Assembly (NCBI RefSeq): GCF_000241325.1
Contig: NZ_BAEI01000010.1
Span: 1-64,000, forward strand
Length of the DNA: 64,000 bases
Origin: Gordonia polyisoprenivorans NBRC 16320 = JCM 10675
GTDB lineage: Bacteria; Actinomycetota; Actinomycetes; Mycobacteriales; Mycobacteriaceae
Direction: 5' to 3'
Shown: positions 26,047 to 34,916 of the stretch, piece by piece
Position numbering within the stretch: position 1 is the first letter of the stretch
How the letters are laid out: the number at the start of each line of letters is the position of its first letter
The notes under the pieces: model-generated
Database searches by the model: none
Told to the model about the DNA's origin: nothing
The model's input: the letters and a program-made list of their open reading frames with translations, nothing else
Made by a program: the position numbers and the translations under genes

Positions 26047-27015
26047 TCAGAAGCGCGCGGGCAGCAGGTCGCGTGGCCCGGACCCGGCGGTGAGCAGGAT
26101 GTCGCTGCCCGAGCTGTGCGCTCCGGTCGCCGGCAGGTCCCATGGCATGGGCAGCAGCGGCAGTGTTGCGGTGAAACGCCCGAGCACGGCCGCGCGCCGG
26201 GCGGCCTGGTCGGCGCCGACGAGTTCCGGTGCGTCGACGTGCTTTTCGGGGCCGGTGTAGAAGCCCGTCGCCTGCAGGTGCAGCCGGCCGTCGCGCACCG
26301 ATACCTCGACGGTGACACTGACCCTGGTCCGTGGGCCCGGGTACTCCGAGGCCGACGGTGCGCGCTGCGGGCTCGGCGTCGCACCGGTCGGCGGAGCCGA
26401 GGTCGGCGGCAGGGCCACCGATCCGGTCAGCACGATCCCCGAGGTGCGTTCGAGGTTGCCGAATTGGGGTCCGCCGCCGCCGACACGGTCGGGGCCGGCG
26501 GGGGTGTTGACGGTGAGGTCCAGGATGCCCAGCATGCGGCCCAGATTCACCGAGTCCAGCCGTGAGTAGGCGGCGATCGAGTCGGTGTGCAGGGTGTCGG
26601 CGGGCCCGATGTCGAAGCCGTCGGGGACCCGCAGCGCCCCGAGTGTCGCCCCGAGTTCGGCGAAGCAGGGGCCGGCCGCCGGATACGAGCAGCCCTGCGG
26701 GATCGGCACCCCGCGGGCGGTGATCGTGGCGCCGGTGAACTCGCCCGAGGAGGCGTGGGTCAGGAACGGGAAGCCGCCGAGCGTCACCTCAGGCCGGTAG
26801 GTGATACCCGGCGCACTCGCGAGGGCCGTCGAGAGGCGATGTTCGCCGCGACTTGCCGCGACGGTGTCGACGATCACCGCGACGGCACCGAGGACGACGA
26901 CGAGCGCGAGCGTCACCAGAAGCGTGCGTCGGAGCCGATGTCGCGAGGGTGCGGGGGTCGCTGCGTCCGAGGTCACGGCCTCCGAGTCTGCCTTGTTAAC
27001 AGCCGAGCGTGACAT
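26047..27015 (-). CDS. lmeA: LmeA-like DUF2993 envelope protein
   Basis: 322 aa from ATG 27015 (ATG 27045 also open). A basic cytoplasmic start is followed by one helix (RRTLLVTLALVVVLGAVAVI) that anchors or exports the protein. Then comes the DUF2993 lipid-binding fold starting at SRGEHRLSTALASAPG and VTLGGFPFLTH. The M. smegmatis/M. tuberculosis orthologue (Rv0817c) is needed for mannan elongation in lipomannan. A Pro/Ser-rich insert (PPTSAPPTGATPSPQRAPSA) breaks the C-terminal part. Divergent from glnR. Confidence 0.8.
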   Translation of the reverse strand: MSRSAVNKADSEAVTSDAATPAPSRHRLRRTLLVTLALVVVLGAVAVIVDTVAASRGEHRLSTALASAPGITYRPEVTLGGFPFLTHASSGEFTGATITARGVPIPQGCSYPAAGPCFAELGATLGALRVPDGFDIGPADTLHTDSIAAYSRLDSVNLGRMLGILDLTVNTPAGPDRVGGGGPQFGNLERTSGIVLTGSVALPPTSAPPTGATPSPQRAPSASEYPGPRTRVSVTVEVSVRDGRLHLQATGFYTGPEKHVDAPELVGADQAARRAAVLGRFTATLPLLPMPWDLPATGAHSSGSDILLTAGSGPRDLLPARF

Positions 27016-27198
27016 TGCGGTTATTCTGTCATCTGTCGCGCACATGTTGGTAAGGCAGAGTAAACATGCTCTTTCAGGCGCGATCGGTGGATCGCCTCAA
27101 CGTCGAGGTGGCCGGGAGACGGGGTACGACCATCCCCGAGGCCCCCTGCCTCGGGACGTAAGGTGCGCGAGGCGCGACGAGGAAGATCGGAGAAGGAC

Positions 27199-27999
27199 GT
27201 GGATCTCCTGTTGTTGACCGCCGATCCGAACCCGGAGGCGGTATTGCCGTCCCTATCGCTGCTCGCGCACACCGTGCGGGTGGCGCCGACGGAGGTGTCG
27301 TCGCTGATGGAGGCGGGTAACGCCGACGTCGCGATCGTCGACGCCCGCACCGACCTGGCTGCGGCCCGCGGACTGTGCCGGCTGCTCGGCAGCACGGGAT
27401 CGGCGGTGCCGGTGGCCGCGGTGCTCACCGAGGGTGGATTGGTCGCGGTGAATGCGGATTGGGGACTCGACGAGTTCCTGCTGCCCGCAACCGGCCCCGC
27501 GGAACTCGACGCCCGCCTGCGCCTGCTCGTCGTGCGCACCCGCGGCGTCAGCGCCGAGGAGGCCTCCGGCAAGGTCACTCTCGGTGAGCTGGTGATCGAT
27601 GAGGGCACCTACACCGCCCGCCTGCGCGGGCGCCCGCTGGATCTGACCTACAAGGAGTTCGAGCTCCTGAAGTATCTGGCGCAGAACGCCGGTCGTGTCT
27701 TCACCCGGGCGCAGTTGCTGCAGGAGGTCTGGGGATACGACTTCTTCGGCGGCACCCGCACCGTCGACGTCCACGTCCGGCGCCTGCGCGCGAAACTCGG
27801 CAGCGACCACGAGTCGTTGATCGGCACCGTCCGTAACGTGGGCTACAAGGCCGTGCGCCCGACGCGCGGCCGCTCCGCCTCGGCGGAGACCGCCGACGAC
27901 GAGACCGCGGACGCGGGAGACGAACTCCCCGGCGAGGACCTCGGCGACATCGGCGACACCCGGATCGATCCCTTCGACGAGGAGTTCAGTGCCCCCTGA
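27199..27999 (+). CDS. glnR: orphan OmpR-type response regulator GlnR
   Basis: 266 aa from GTG 27199, chosen for the GGAGAAGG ribosome site. Receiver domain at 1-120 keeps the central Asp (VAIVDARTD) but lacks the usual acidic pair, as in GlnR, which works without phosphorylation. The winged-helix DNA-binding domain (about 130-225) has [20 protein letters not shown] and [13 protein letters not shown]. The acidic tail (about 40 residues) is typical. GlnR controls nitrogen assimilation. Same place as Rv0818, overlapping mshD. Confidence 0.9.
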   Translation: MDLLLLTADPNPEAVLPSLSLLAHTVRVAPTEVSSLMEAGNADVAIVDARTDLAAARGLCRLLGSTGSAVPVAAVLTEGGLVAVNADWGLDEFLLPATGPAELDARLRLLVVRTRGVSAEEASGKVTLGELVIDEGTYTARLRGRPLDLTYKEFELLKYLAQNAGRVFTRAQLLQEVWGYDFFGGTRTVDVHVRRLRAKLGSDHESLIGTVRNVGYKAVRPTRGRSASAETADDETADAGDELPGEDLGDIGDTRIDPFDEEFSAP

Positions 28000-28924
28000 G
28001 GTCGAGGTCCCCGAGGTTGACGTCATCGAGTCCCTGACGCCCGAGATGGCCGCCCACGCACACCGTCTCGTCGCGGCAGCGACCGCGGCCGACGGGGTGG
28101 CGCCACTGTCGGAACAGGCCGTCCTCGCCATCGACGGTGCCGGCGTGGGCGTTCGACACGTCATCAGCGCGGCCGGCTACGCCAACATCGTTGCCGGCCG
28201 TGACGACGAGCAGGCGATGATCGAGGCCGTCGTCGATCCTGAACAGCGTCGCAGGGGGCACGGCCGGGCACTCCTCGAAACCGCCTTCACGGCGGCGCGC
28301 GAACGTGCCGGCGCCGCCCCCACCTCGGACGCCGTGCGGGCCTGGGCGCACGGCGATCTCCCGGCCGCGCAGGCGTTGGCCGCATCGCTCGGGCTGCAGC
28401 GTCGGCGAGAGTTGTTGCAGTTGCGGCGAACCGGTGGAGCCGATGGCCTACCCGCCCTCGACGTCCCCGCCGACATCGAATTGCGCACCTACGCAGGGTC
28501 TTCGGATGACGCGGAGATCCTTCGCGTCAACAACGCCGCCTTCGCCTGGCACCCCGAGCAGGGTGGGTGGGCCCCCGAGCAGATCACCGAGCGGGTGGCA
28601 TCGGACTGGTTCGACCCGGCCGGGTTGTTCCTGGCGTTCGACGCCGCGGCCGGTGCCGGCGAATCAGATCGCCGACCGCTCTTGGGTTTTCACTGGACCA
28701 AGACGCAGGGGCCGGGGCTCGGCGAGGTCTACGTCGTCGGTGTCGATCCGGCCGCGCAGGGTCGCGGTCTCGGGCGGCTGCTGACGCTGGCGGGTCTGCA
28801 CTACTTTGCCGAGCGGGGTGTCGACGAGGTGCTGCTGTACGTGGAGGGTGACAACACCGCGGCGCTGCACACCTATGAGCGATTGGGCTTCACCCGCTAC
28901 GCCATCGACGTCGCCTATGGGTGA
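27989..28924 (+). CDS. mshD: mycothiol acetyltransferase
   Basis: 311 aa, GTG 27989. Two GNAT domains in tandem: the N-terminal one has [11 protein letters not shown] and the C-terminal one [15 protein letters not shown], the acetyl-CoA site. Catalyses the last step of mycothiol synthesis, acetylating the cysteine amine of Cys-GlcN-Ins. Starts 11 nt before the glnR stop and overlaps the EEP gene by 8 nt, so three genes form one coupled unit. It marks the organism as a mycothiol producer. Confidence 0.95.
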   Translation: MPPEVEVPEVDVIESLTPEMAAHAHRLVAAATAADGVAPLSEQAVLAIDGAGVGVRHVISAAGYANIVAGRDDEQAMIEAVVDPEQRRRGHGRALLETAFTAARERAGAAPTSDAVRAWAHGDLPAAQALAASLGLQRRRELLQLRRTGGADGLPALDVPADIELRTYAGSSDDAEILRVNNAAFAWHPEQGGWAPEQITERVASDWFDPAGLFLAFDAAAGAGESDRRPLLGFHWTKTQGPGLGEVYVVGVDPAAQGRGLGRLLTLAGLHYFAERGVDEVLLYVEGDNTAALHTYERLGFTRYAIDVAYG

Positions 28925-29972
28925 GCCGGCCCCGGCAACAGGTGGTCGTCGTTCGAGCTCTACCGGGGTGACCCGCTTCGGTGTGATTCGGCGGGGTGTG
29001 ATCCGGTGGAGTGTGATCCATTGGGTGACAACGATTGTCGGCGTGGTGCTGGTCGGTGCGGGCGCCGCCGGGGTGGCCGCCCATCATTCGCCGCTGACCA
29101 GCTCGACGGCCAGCCGGATCGCCGCGTTCACGCCGTTGCTGGTGTTGGCCTCGATCGTCGGGTTGGCCGCGCTGCTCGCCGCACGGCGCCGGCTCGGTGC
29201 GGTGCTCGCGACCTTCGTGGTGGCGGCCGGCGTGGTGACCCAGGTACCGCTCTACGTCGGCTCGGCGTCGGCGCGGGCCGATGATCTCGTGGTCATGCAG
29301 GCCAACATCTACCTCGGCGCCGCCGACACCGACGCGCTGGCCGACACGGTGCGCGCCGAGAAGGTCGACATTCTGACCGTCGTCGAACTCACCGACGCGG
29401 CGCTGACGCGCCTACGCTCCTCGACTCTGGCTGCGACGCTGGGGTATTCGTTCACCCACGCCCTGCCCGACGGCCGGGGGATCGGCATCTTCTCCCGGTT
29501 CCCCCTCGTCGAGGGTATGGTGCTGGAGCATTTCCGCCTGGGGAACGTGCGCGCGGTGGCCGACATCGACGGCCACGGCCGCCACGCCGTCTACGCACTG
29601 CATCCGTTGCCGCCGTGGCCGGAGCCGGCCTGGCGCTGGCAGTCCGAACTCTCCCGACTCTCGTCGATCCTGAACGCGGAGACACTCCCGACGATCGTCG
29701 GCGCCGACATGAACTCCACCTGGGATCATCGGCAGTTCCGAGAGTTGTTGCGCGGCCACGGTCCCGACGGATCACCGGGCCTGCTCGACGCCGCCGAACT
29801 CACCGGCGCGGGCGCCGCCGCCACGTACCCCGCGAACCGTCGGATACCACCGATGCTGGGGATCGATCACGTCATGACCCGCGGCGGGCCGGTACCGACG
29901 TCGCTGCGTACGGTGGACCTACCGGGATCCGATCACCGCGGCGTGGTGGCCACGGTGCGTCTGCGCCGATAG
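28917..29972 (+). CDS. membrane-anchored endonuclease/exonuclease/phosphatase family protein
   Basis: 351 aa from ATG 28917. Two or three N-terminal helices (about residues 40-60, 75-95, 103-120) precede an EEP domain: VMQANIYLG, VVELTDAAL, GRGIGIFSRFPL, VGADMNSTW, GIDHVM and GSDHRGVVA give the metal and catalytic Asn, Glu, Asp and His residues. The domain should face outside, hydrolysing a phosphoester; substrate unknown. Residues about 22-36 are a five-residue repeat (GVIRR, GVIRW, SVIHW) encoded by 15-bp tandem repeats. It overlaps mshD. It ends 7 nt from the convergent LLM gene. Confidence 0.75.
   Translation: MGEPAPATGGRRSSSTGVTRFGVIRRGVIRWSVIHWVTTIVGVVLVGAGAAGVAAHHSPLTSSTASRIAAFTPLLVLASIVGLAALLAARRRLGAVLATFVVAAGVVTQVPLYVGSASARADDLVVMQANIYLGAADTDALADTVRAEKVDILTVVELTDAALTRLRSSTLAATLGYSFTHALPDGRGIGIFSRFPLVEGMVLEHFRLGNVRAVADIDGHGRHAVYALHPLPPWPEPAWRWQSELSRLSSILNAETLPTIVGADMNSTWDHRQFRELLRGHGPDGSPGLLDAAELTGAGAAATYPANRRIPPMLGIDHVMTRGGPVPTSLRTVDLPGSDHRGVVATVRLRR
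28980..29024 (+). repeat. 15-bp tandem repeat in coding sequence
   Basis: Three units (28980-28994, 28995-29009, 29010-29024) of GGTGTGATYCGGYGG type encode GVIRR-GVIRW-SVIHW just before the first membrane helix of the EEP protein. Confidence 0.7.
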
Positions 29973-29979
29973 CGGGCCG

Positions 29980-31110
29980 TCAGGCCACCGCGGGGGTGGC
30001 GGGCGCACCGAGCAGCGGCAGCAGGAGATCGGCGGCGATCTCGGCCTCCGCGGCCAGCGGCCAGCCCGACAGAATCCAGATGTCGATACCGGCCTGTGCG
30101 GCAACGGTGTTCATCGCGCGGGCCACGTTCTCGGCGCTGCCGACGAAGTACGTTCCGGTGCCCTTGCCGGCGATGTCGAAGGGAGGTTCGGCGGCGGTCC
30201 AGGTGGTCAGCCCGGCGGCCATGCTCGGGGCGAACTCGAGTAGGTCGCGCCCGGGGATGCGCCCGGCACGCAGGGCGTCGATACGGCCCTGCACCTGCGG
30301 GTCGGGACTGGTGATCTCGTCGAGCCCGGGGAAGCCGAAGCTGCGCAGGTTGCGGTCGGCCGTCGCGAGCACCGTCTCCGGGCGTGTGCGGGACAGCTGA
30401 TCGGAGAACCGCTCCCACGCCTGCTCGTCGGTCTCGCGCACGATGACGCTGGCGAGCACGCCGAAGCGCAGCGACCGGCCGCTGCCTGCGGCGGCGTCAC
30501 GGACCCGGGTGAACAGTGTCGACAGGTCCGCAGGTGCCGACATGAACGACAGGTACACGTCGAGGACCTCGGCCGCGTGGGCAATGCCCTCCGGTGATGC
30601 GCCGGTTCCCCAGACCTCGATGCCGCCGGGCTGTCGGGGGCCGGGGATCGCGGGCTTGTATCGCGGTCCGTAGGAGAAGAATTCGCCGTCGTAGGCGTCG
30701 GTGGCGTCGGCGTAGAGACGTTTGACCTGGGTCCAGTATTCGGCCGAGAGCCGGTACCGCTGCGCCTTCGAGGCGTACTGGCCGTACCGGGCGAGGACGG
30801 CGTCGGCACCGTTGACCTGATTGAAGATCAGGCGCCCGCCCGAGTACTGGTCGAAGACCTGTGCCTCCTCGGCGAGCATCGCCGGTGGCTTCACGCCCGG
30901 GTACACCGGGATCAGAAAGCGCAGATTCTCGGTCTCGGGGACGAGCGCGATCGGTTCGCGCGCGGTGGTCAGTGCCCCGCCGTAGCCGAACCGGTCGAGG
31001 GTGCGGGCCTGATGCCGGATCACCTCGAAGGTGGGTTCGGTCCGCAGCGACGGTTCCCACGGGACGTCACCGTCGGTCGGATTGATGTACCAGAAGACCT
31101 CGGGCGCCAT
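29980..31110 (-). CDS. LLM-class flavin-dependent monooxygenase (SsuD-like)
   Basis: 376 aa from ATG 31110. Bacterial-luciferase-like fold: PEVFWYINPTDGDVPWE, RFGYGGALTTA, the phosphate-binding SGGRLIFNQVNG and the GGIEVWGTGASPEG segment are characteristic of FMNH2-dependent alkanesulfonate monooxygenases. SsuD frees sulfite from alkanesulfonates, but no transporter or flavin reductase genes are nearby, so another substrate (C-S, C-N or aldehyde) is equally possible. The ATG is 6 nt from a divergent iron box shared with nat, so iron-responsive expression is likely. Confidence 0.8.
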   Translation of the reverse strand: MAPEVFWYINPTDGDVPWEPSLRTEPTFEVIRHQARTLDRFGYGGALTTAREPIALVPETENLRFLIPVYPGVKPPAMLAEEAQVFDQYSGGRLIFNQVNGADAVLARYGQYASKAQRYRLSAEYWTQVKRLYADATDAYDGEFFSYGPRYKPAIPGPRQPGGIEVWGTGASPEGIAHAAEVLDVYLSFMSAPADLSTLFTRVRDAAAGSGRSLRFGVLASVIVRETDEQAWERFSDQLSRTRPETVLATADRNLRSFGFPGLDEITSPDPQVQGRIDALRAGRIPGRDLLEFAPSMAAGLTTWTAAEPPFDIAGKGTGTYFVGSAENVARAMNTVAAQAGIDIWILSGWPLAAEAEIAADLLLPLLGAPATPAVA

Positions 31111-31116
31111 GGAAGA

Positions 31117-31135
31117 TGAGGTTAGCCTATCCTGT
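31117..31135. promoter_or_regulatory. IdeR/DtxR-type iron box in divergent promoter
   Basis: TGAGGTTAGCCTATCCTGT matches 15 of 19 positions of the iron-box consensus. It is 6 bp from the LLM start (31110) and 4 bp from the NAT start (31140). TATCCT (31128-31133) on plus and TAACCT on minus would place both transcript starts at or next to the start codons. Confidence 0.6.
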
Positions 31136-31139
31136 TTTC

Positions 31140-31964
31140 GTGGACGCAACCGACACCTCGCCGATCAGCGCGGGGGCGCCGCTTCGGCCGGCCGCGTATC
31201 TCTCGAGGATCGGCGTGACCGATGTCGCCGCCGACCCGGCGAACCTCGTCGTCGCGATCGCCACCGCGCAACATCGACGAATCCCGTTCGAGAATCTCGG
31301 CATTCACCTCGGGACACCCGTCGAGGTGGACCCGCACGTCATCGTCGACAGGCTCGTCGACGGCCGTCGGGGCGGGATCTGCTACGAACTCAACGGGCTG
31401 CTGCTGCTCGCGTTGCGTGCGTTGGGTATCGATGCGGACGTCGTCGGCGCAAGGGTGGAGTCGGCCGCCGGTCTCGGCCCGCCGCTCGGGCACATGGCCG
31501 TGCTGGCGCAGGTCGGCGGAGAGCCGTGGCTCGTCGACGTCGGATTCGGTGGCGAGATGGTCTGCCGGCCCATCGACCTGGCCTCGGTCGCCGAACGCCG
31601 TATCGAATGCGAGTCGGCGGCCTACCTTCTGGAGCCGTACACGCGGGAACTCGCCGAGTTCGAGGCGATGGCCTGGTGGCACAGCACCTCGCCGCGGTCA
31701 CGATTCACCGGCTCGCTCATCGCCACCCTGCCCGTCGACGGCGGGCGGGTGAGCATCACCGGCGGCGCCGATGACTATCGGCTGATCGTCACCGACGCGC
31801 GGGGAACGCGCACCGAATCCGACCTCGATCACCCTGCGGCGCTCGACGTGTGCCGCCGGGTGCTCGGCCTCGATGTCGACGAGTTACCTTCGCTACCACT
31901 CGGTTCCGCGCGCGACCGGTCTCACTCCGGGCGCCACGGGGTGGGGAACGGCAACCCCAGATAG
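31140..31964 (+). CDS. nat: arylamine N-acetyltransferase
   Basis: 274 aa from GTG 31140; the ATG at 31116 would put the iron box inside the gene. The Cys-His-Asp triad is complete: RGGICYE (about C81), LGHMAV (about H118) and LVDVGFGG (about D133). RIPFENL is also typical. NATs move acetyl or other acyl groups from CoA to arylamines and hydrazines, and relatives close amide bonds in ansamycin synthesis. It faces the LLM gene across an iron box. Its last 43 nt overlap the 3' end of pobA on the other strand. Confidence 0.9.
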   Translation: MDATDTSPISAGAPLRPAAYLSRIGVTDVAADPANLVVAIATAQHRRIPFENLGIHLGTPVEVDPHVIVDRLVDGRRGGICYELNGLLLLALRALGIDADVVGARVESAAGLGPPLGHMAVLAQVGGEPWLVDVGFGGEMVCRPIDLASVAERRIECESAAYLLEPYTRELAEFEAMAWWHSTSPRSRFTGSLIATLPVDGGRVSITGGADDYRLIVTDARGTRTESDLDHPAALDVCRRVLGLDVDELPSLPLGSARDRSHSGRHGVGNGNPR

Positions 31965-33124
31965 ACCTCGCCGAGGGCCTGCTGCTCGGCACGCGAGGCG
32001 ACCCACCGGGTCAGCTTCGCGTGCCGCAATCCCCAGTCGAACGGGTCGTCGGTGAAGCGGTGCAGCACCGACGTCAGCGTCCAGGAGAAGTTCTGCGCCT
32101 GCCAGATCCGCGGCAGCGCGGTGTCGGTGTAGCTCTCGAGGCGGGTGCGGTCACCGTCGCGGTAGAACACCCCGAGGGCATGGGACAGCACGCTCGCGTC
32201 CGACACGGCAAGGTTGAGCCCTTTGGCGCCGGTCGGCGGCACGATGTGGGCGGCGTCGCCGAGCAAGAACAGCGAACCGTGCTGCATGCGTTCGGTGACC
32301 ACGCTGCGCAGCGGTGCGAGGCTGCGGTCGAAGATCTCTCCGGTCTGCAGTTCCGGGTGGTCGTCGGATGCACTGCGCCTGCGTAATTCGGCCCAGATGC
32401 GTTCGTGGGGCCAGTCGGCGAGATCGGTGTCGGCCGGCACCTGCAGGTACTGGCGCGTGATGTGTGTGCCGCGCATGCTGTGGACCGACAGTCCGTCGGG
32501 GTGGGCGCAGTACATGCCTTCCTCGGTCACCGGGGTGGTTCGGGCCAGGATACCCAGCCATGCAAAGGGATACACGCGTTCGATGGTGCGCACCGACGAC
32601 GGCAGCCGGGTCCGGGAGACCCCGTGGAAGCCGTCGCAGCCGGCGACGAAGTCGGCGGTCAGGCGATGAGTGCGGCCGTCGACGGTGTAGGTGACCTCGG
32701 TGGTGGGGCCGTCCGTCGGGCCGATCTCGACGTCGGCGGCGTCGAACACCAGCGGCAACCCGGCCGCCGTGCGTGCGTCGATGAGGTCGGCGACGATCTC
32801 GGCCTGTCCGTAGACGAAGGCGTTGCGCCCGGTCAGTCGGTGGAAGTCGAGGTGGTGTGTGCGGCGGTCGTAGCGCAGGTAGAAACCGTTGTGGCGCAGC
32901 GCTTGTACGTGTAGCCGGTCGGCCACGCCGAGTTCGGTCAGGGTGTCGACGGTGGTCTGTTCGATCACGCCGGCGCGAACCCGGGCGCGCACGTGCGCCT
33001 CGTCTCGCGCCTCGAGGACGACGGCGTCGATACCCTGACGGTGCAACATCATCGCCAGCGACAAACCCGCCGGGCCGGCACCGATGATCGCGACCTGACA
33101 ACGTATGAGGGGACTCCTGGGCAT
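31922..33124 (-). CDS. pobA: 4-hydroxybenzoate 3-monooxygenase
   Basis: 400 aa from ATG 33124 (33187 also open). FAD motifs GAGPAGLSLAMML, VAGCDGFHGVSR and FLLGDAAHIVPPTGAKG are those of class A flavoprotein hydroxylases, and RIWQAQNFSWTLTSVLHRF is specific to PobA. Converts 4-hydroxybenzoate to protocatechuate (3,4-dihydroxybenzoate) with NAD(P)H and oxygen. No pca ring-cleavage genes are in the window. Its start lies 40 nt after the stop of an iron-box-controlled acyltransferase gene, so it is probably in that operon. The start region is an 18-bp tandem duplication (PRSPLM/PRSPLI). Confidence 0.85.
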   Translation of the reverse strand: MPRSPLIRCQVAIIGAGPAGLSLAMMLHRQGIDAVVLEARDEAHVRARVRAGVIEQTTVDTLTELGVADRLHVQALRHNGFYLRYDRRTHHLDFHRLTGRNAFVYGQAEIVADLIDARTAAGLPLVFDAADVEIGPTDGPTTEVTYTVDGRTHRLTADFVAGCDGFHGVSRTRLPSSVRTIERVYPFAWLGILARTTPVTEEGMYCAHPDGLSVHSMRGTHITRQYLQVPADTDLADWPHERIWAELRRRSASDDHPELQTGEIFDRSLAPLRSVVTERMQHGSLFLLGDAAHIVPPTGAKGLNLAVSDASVLSHALGVFYRDGDRTRLESYTDTALPRIWQAQNFSWTLTSVLHRFTDDPFDWGLRHAKLTRWVASRAEQQALGEVYLGLPFPTPWRPE

Positions 33125-33140
33125 GAGGGGACTCCTGGGG
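33105..33140. repeat. 18-bp tandem duplication at the pobA start
   Basis: 33105-33122 and 33123-33140 are identical except the last base (ATGAGGGGACTCCTGGGS). On the minus strand each unit supplies a CCC-AGG-AGT run next to the ATG, so it adds or removes six codons or moves the ribosome site. Confidence 0.8.
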
Positions 33141-33164
33141 TGTGGGTGCCCGGCCGGCACGCGC

Positions 33165-34517
33165 TCAGGTGAGCGCGACCAGGGCACGGAGACGATCGGG
33201 CAGGGCGGCGAGTGCGTCGGCGACCGCGGCCGAGGACACCGCGTCGTCGAAATAGGCTGCGGCCACCGACATCCCGCCTCCGACGAGTGCGGTCGTCACG
33301 GTGAGGCCCTGCGGCGTCGGGGGATCGGCGACCGAGAACACCCGCGCCCGCTCGTCGGCCAGCCACGTCCAGCGGTGATCGCGGCCCGGCACGGTACCCA
33401 CACTCGAATGCAGCAGCGGCACCGGCACATCGGTGAGTACCGCGGGCGGTGGGTCGGCTGTGCGCCGGGAGGACGCGAGCGTCTTGACCGAGGTGATCGC
33501 CAGGTTGGCGATGGGCCGCCCCATCCGTGCCGACGCCGTCAGGGCGCGCTGGAGCTCGACCGGATCGCTGCCGGGCGGAACCGCAAATGCCAGTCCGGCA
33601 GAGAAATTCGCGAGCGTGTTCCGTGCGCGGGGGAGGTACACGCGGGCGTCGAAGGGGGCGGTGATCGTCGGATGTAGATCGACACCGGCCTCGGTGAGCG
33701 CATCGACGAGCGCGACGGTGGTCAGTGCGTACATCCCCACCCCGGGACAGTCACGGTCCCGGGCGGCGCGGACCTCGGCGACCGTGGCCGCGGGGACGTG
33801 GGCGAGGGTGGCGCGTGGACGGCGGCCGGTTGCGGCGTCGACACCGCCGACGGTGCCGGAAGGACCGGGTACCGACGCCGCTTCGCCGGTGGTCCGGACT
33901 CCTCCGGGCTCGGTCGGCGCCCGACGTAGCAGCCGCGCCAGCGCGACCACGCGGCGTGGGTCGGCGCAGACCGCGGCCGAGGCCAGCGCCAGCGGCGGTG
34001 TGCGGTGGCCGAATCGGCGCCACGTCCGGCGATCGTGTGGATCGGTGGACCCGAGGATCACCGAGACGACGACGTTGAGCAGGGTGGCGTCCCCGAGACC
34101 GTGATCGAAGTCGATGGCGATGTACTCGTGGCCCAGGACGACGCGCAGGGGCCGATCCGAGCTGCTGCGGACCTCGTCGAGCAGGCGCAGCGGCTCGTCG
34201 TCGCCGCCGCTCGCCCGCACCTCGCAACCACCGGCGCGGGGATCGTGGGTCCAGCGTGCACGTGTCGGAGAGGGGTGCAGGCCCACCCGCGTGAACGGGC
34301 CGGCCGCGGCCATCGCACGCACTCGCTCGCGAACCTGAGCCACGGACGGGACCTCGACGGGTCCCACGACCAACGCCGAGCGCCGGCGGCTGTGGTGGCG
34401 GTCGAGGGCCGCAGTGCGAATGGATCCCTGGGTGATGGTCCCTCGACGGACGGGCCCGCGTGGCATCGCGACCCGAGATGTCGGGAGTGCGGGATCGGGG
34501 GTTCGCTGCGTCGCCAT
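33165..34517 (-). CDS. condensation/PapA-like CoA-dependent acyltransferase
   Basis: 450 aa. The centre holds IDFDHGLGDATLL (about residue 140), an HxxxD active-site motif of the condensation and PapA/WS-DGAT superfamily, with Ala where Gly normally follows. A later DVPVPLLHSSVG and GRDHRWTW region fits the second half of the chloramphenicol-acetyltransferase-like fold. These enzymes make esters or amides of natural products and cell-wall lipids. The product is unknown. It lies behind a strong iron half-palindrome and ahead of pobA, suggesting it acylates an iron-regulated small molecule. The N-terminal 40 residues are basic and probably disordered. Confidence 0.6.
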   Translation of the reverse strand: MATQRTPDPALPTSRVAMPRGPVRRGTITQGSIRTAALDRHHSRRRSALVVGPVEVPSVAQVRERVRAMAAAGPFTRVGLHPSPTRARWTHDPRAGGCEVRASGGDDEPLRLLDEVRSSSDRPLRVVLGHEYIAIDFDHGLGDATLLNVVVSVILGSTDPHDRRTWRRFGHRTPPLALASAAVCADPRRVVALARLLRRAPTEPGGVRTTGEAASVPGPSGTVGGVDAATGRRPRATLAHVPAATVAEVRAARDRDCPGVGMYALTTVALVDALTEAGVDLHPTITAPFDARVYLPRARNTLANFSAGLAFAVPPGSDPVELQRALTASARMGRPIANLAITSVKTLASSRRTADPPPAVLTDVPVPLLHSSVGTVPGRDHRWTWLADERARVFSVADPPTPQGLTVTTALVGGGMSVAAAYFDDAVSSAAVADALAALPDRLRALVALT

Positions 34518-34532
34518 GAGAATCGTGACAAC

Positions 34533-34551
34533 TTTACCAAGCCTTACCTAA
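34533..34551. promoter_or_regulatory. IdeR/DtxR-type iron box
   Basis: On the minus strand TTAGGTAAGGCTTGGTAAA matches 15 of 19 consensus positions; the first 13 are perfect and the second half is weak. It ends 15 nt before the ATG of the acyltransferase at 34517. Confidence 0.55.
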
Positions 34552-34916
34552 ATTGAGTGCGCCGGGATGGGCTTTGCGCTGGTGCGCACCGGACGGCAAC
34601 CCGGCATTCACCGCGTGCTCACCCGGGTGGCGGCCGCGGGCCGCGGGCCACGCGTGGCACGTGGCCCGCAGTGTGGGCGTGTCGAGCGCCACAGCGATCC
34701 GAAATGGGACGTATCGGTCCAGCTCCGAGGGGTGATTGTCCGATCTGCGCATCCGGTCGGAACGCAAGGTGGCCGGAATCGACATGTCCGAGTCGTCCAA
34801 TTCATCTTCCGTTCACCTTTCGTCGGGGGACCGTCCATCACTGCCCCATAAAGTCAGCTCGACCGGGCAGGGTCGCATGGCCGGACTGCCGTGTTTTGAT
34901 GCTGGAGGAACCAGAA
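34552..34916. other. 365-bp intergenic region before pstS
   Basis: No convincing gene. It contains a 10-bp-stem hairpin at 34643-34669 (GCGGGCCACG/CGTGGCCCGC around the palindrome CCACGCGTGG), the PHO box at 34800-34821 and a CATAAAGT -10-like stretch near 34850. Confidence 0.6.
34800..34821 (+). promoter_or_regulatory. PHO box upstream of pstS
   Basis: Two adjoining 11-bp direct repeats, ATTCATCTTCC and GTTCACCTTTC, match the GTTCAyC-type repeats bound by PhoP/RegX3-family phosphate regulators. It lies about 95 bp before the pstS start. Confidence 0.7.

Noticed and set aside
25610-26143. 177-codon minus-strand frame over the cysA2 leader
   Set aside because: Overlaps the cysA2 start and the polycysteine ORF in another frame, with no motif.
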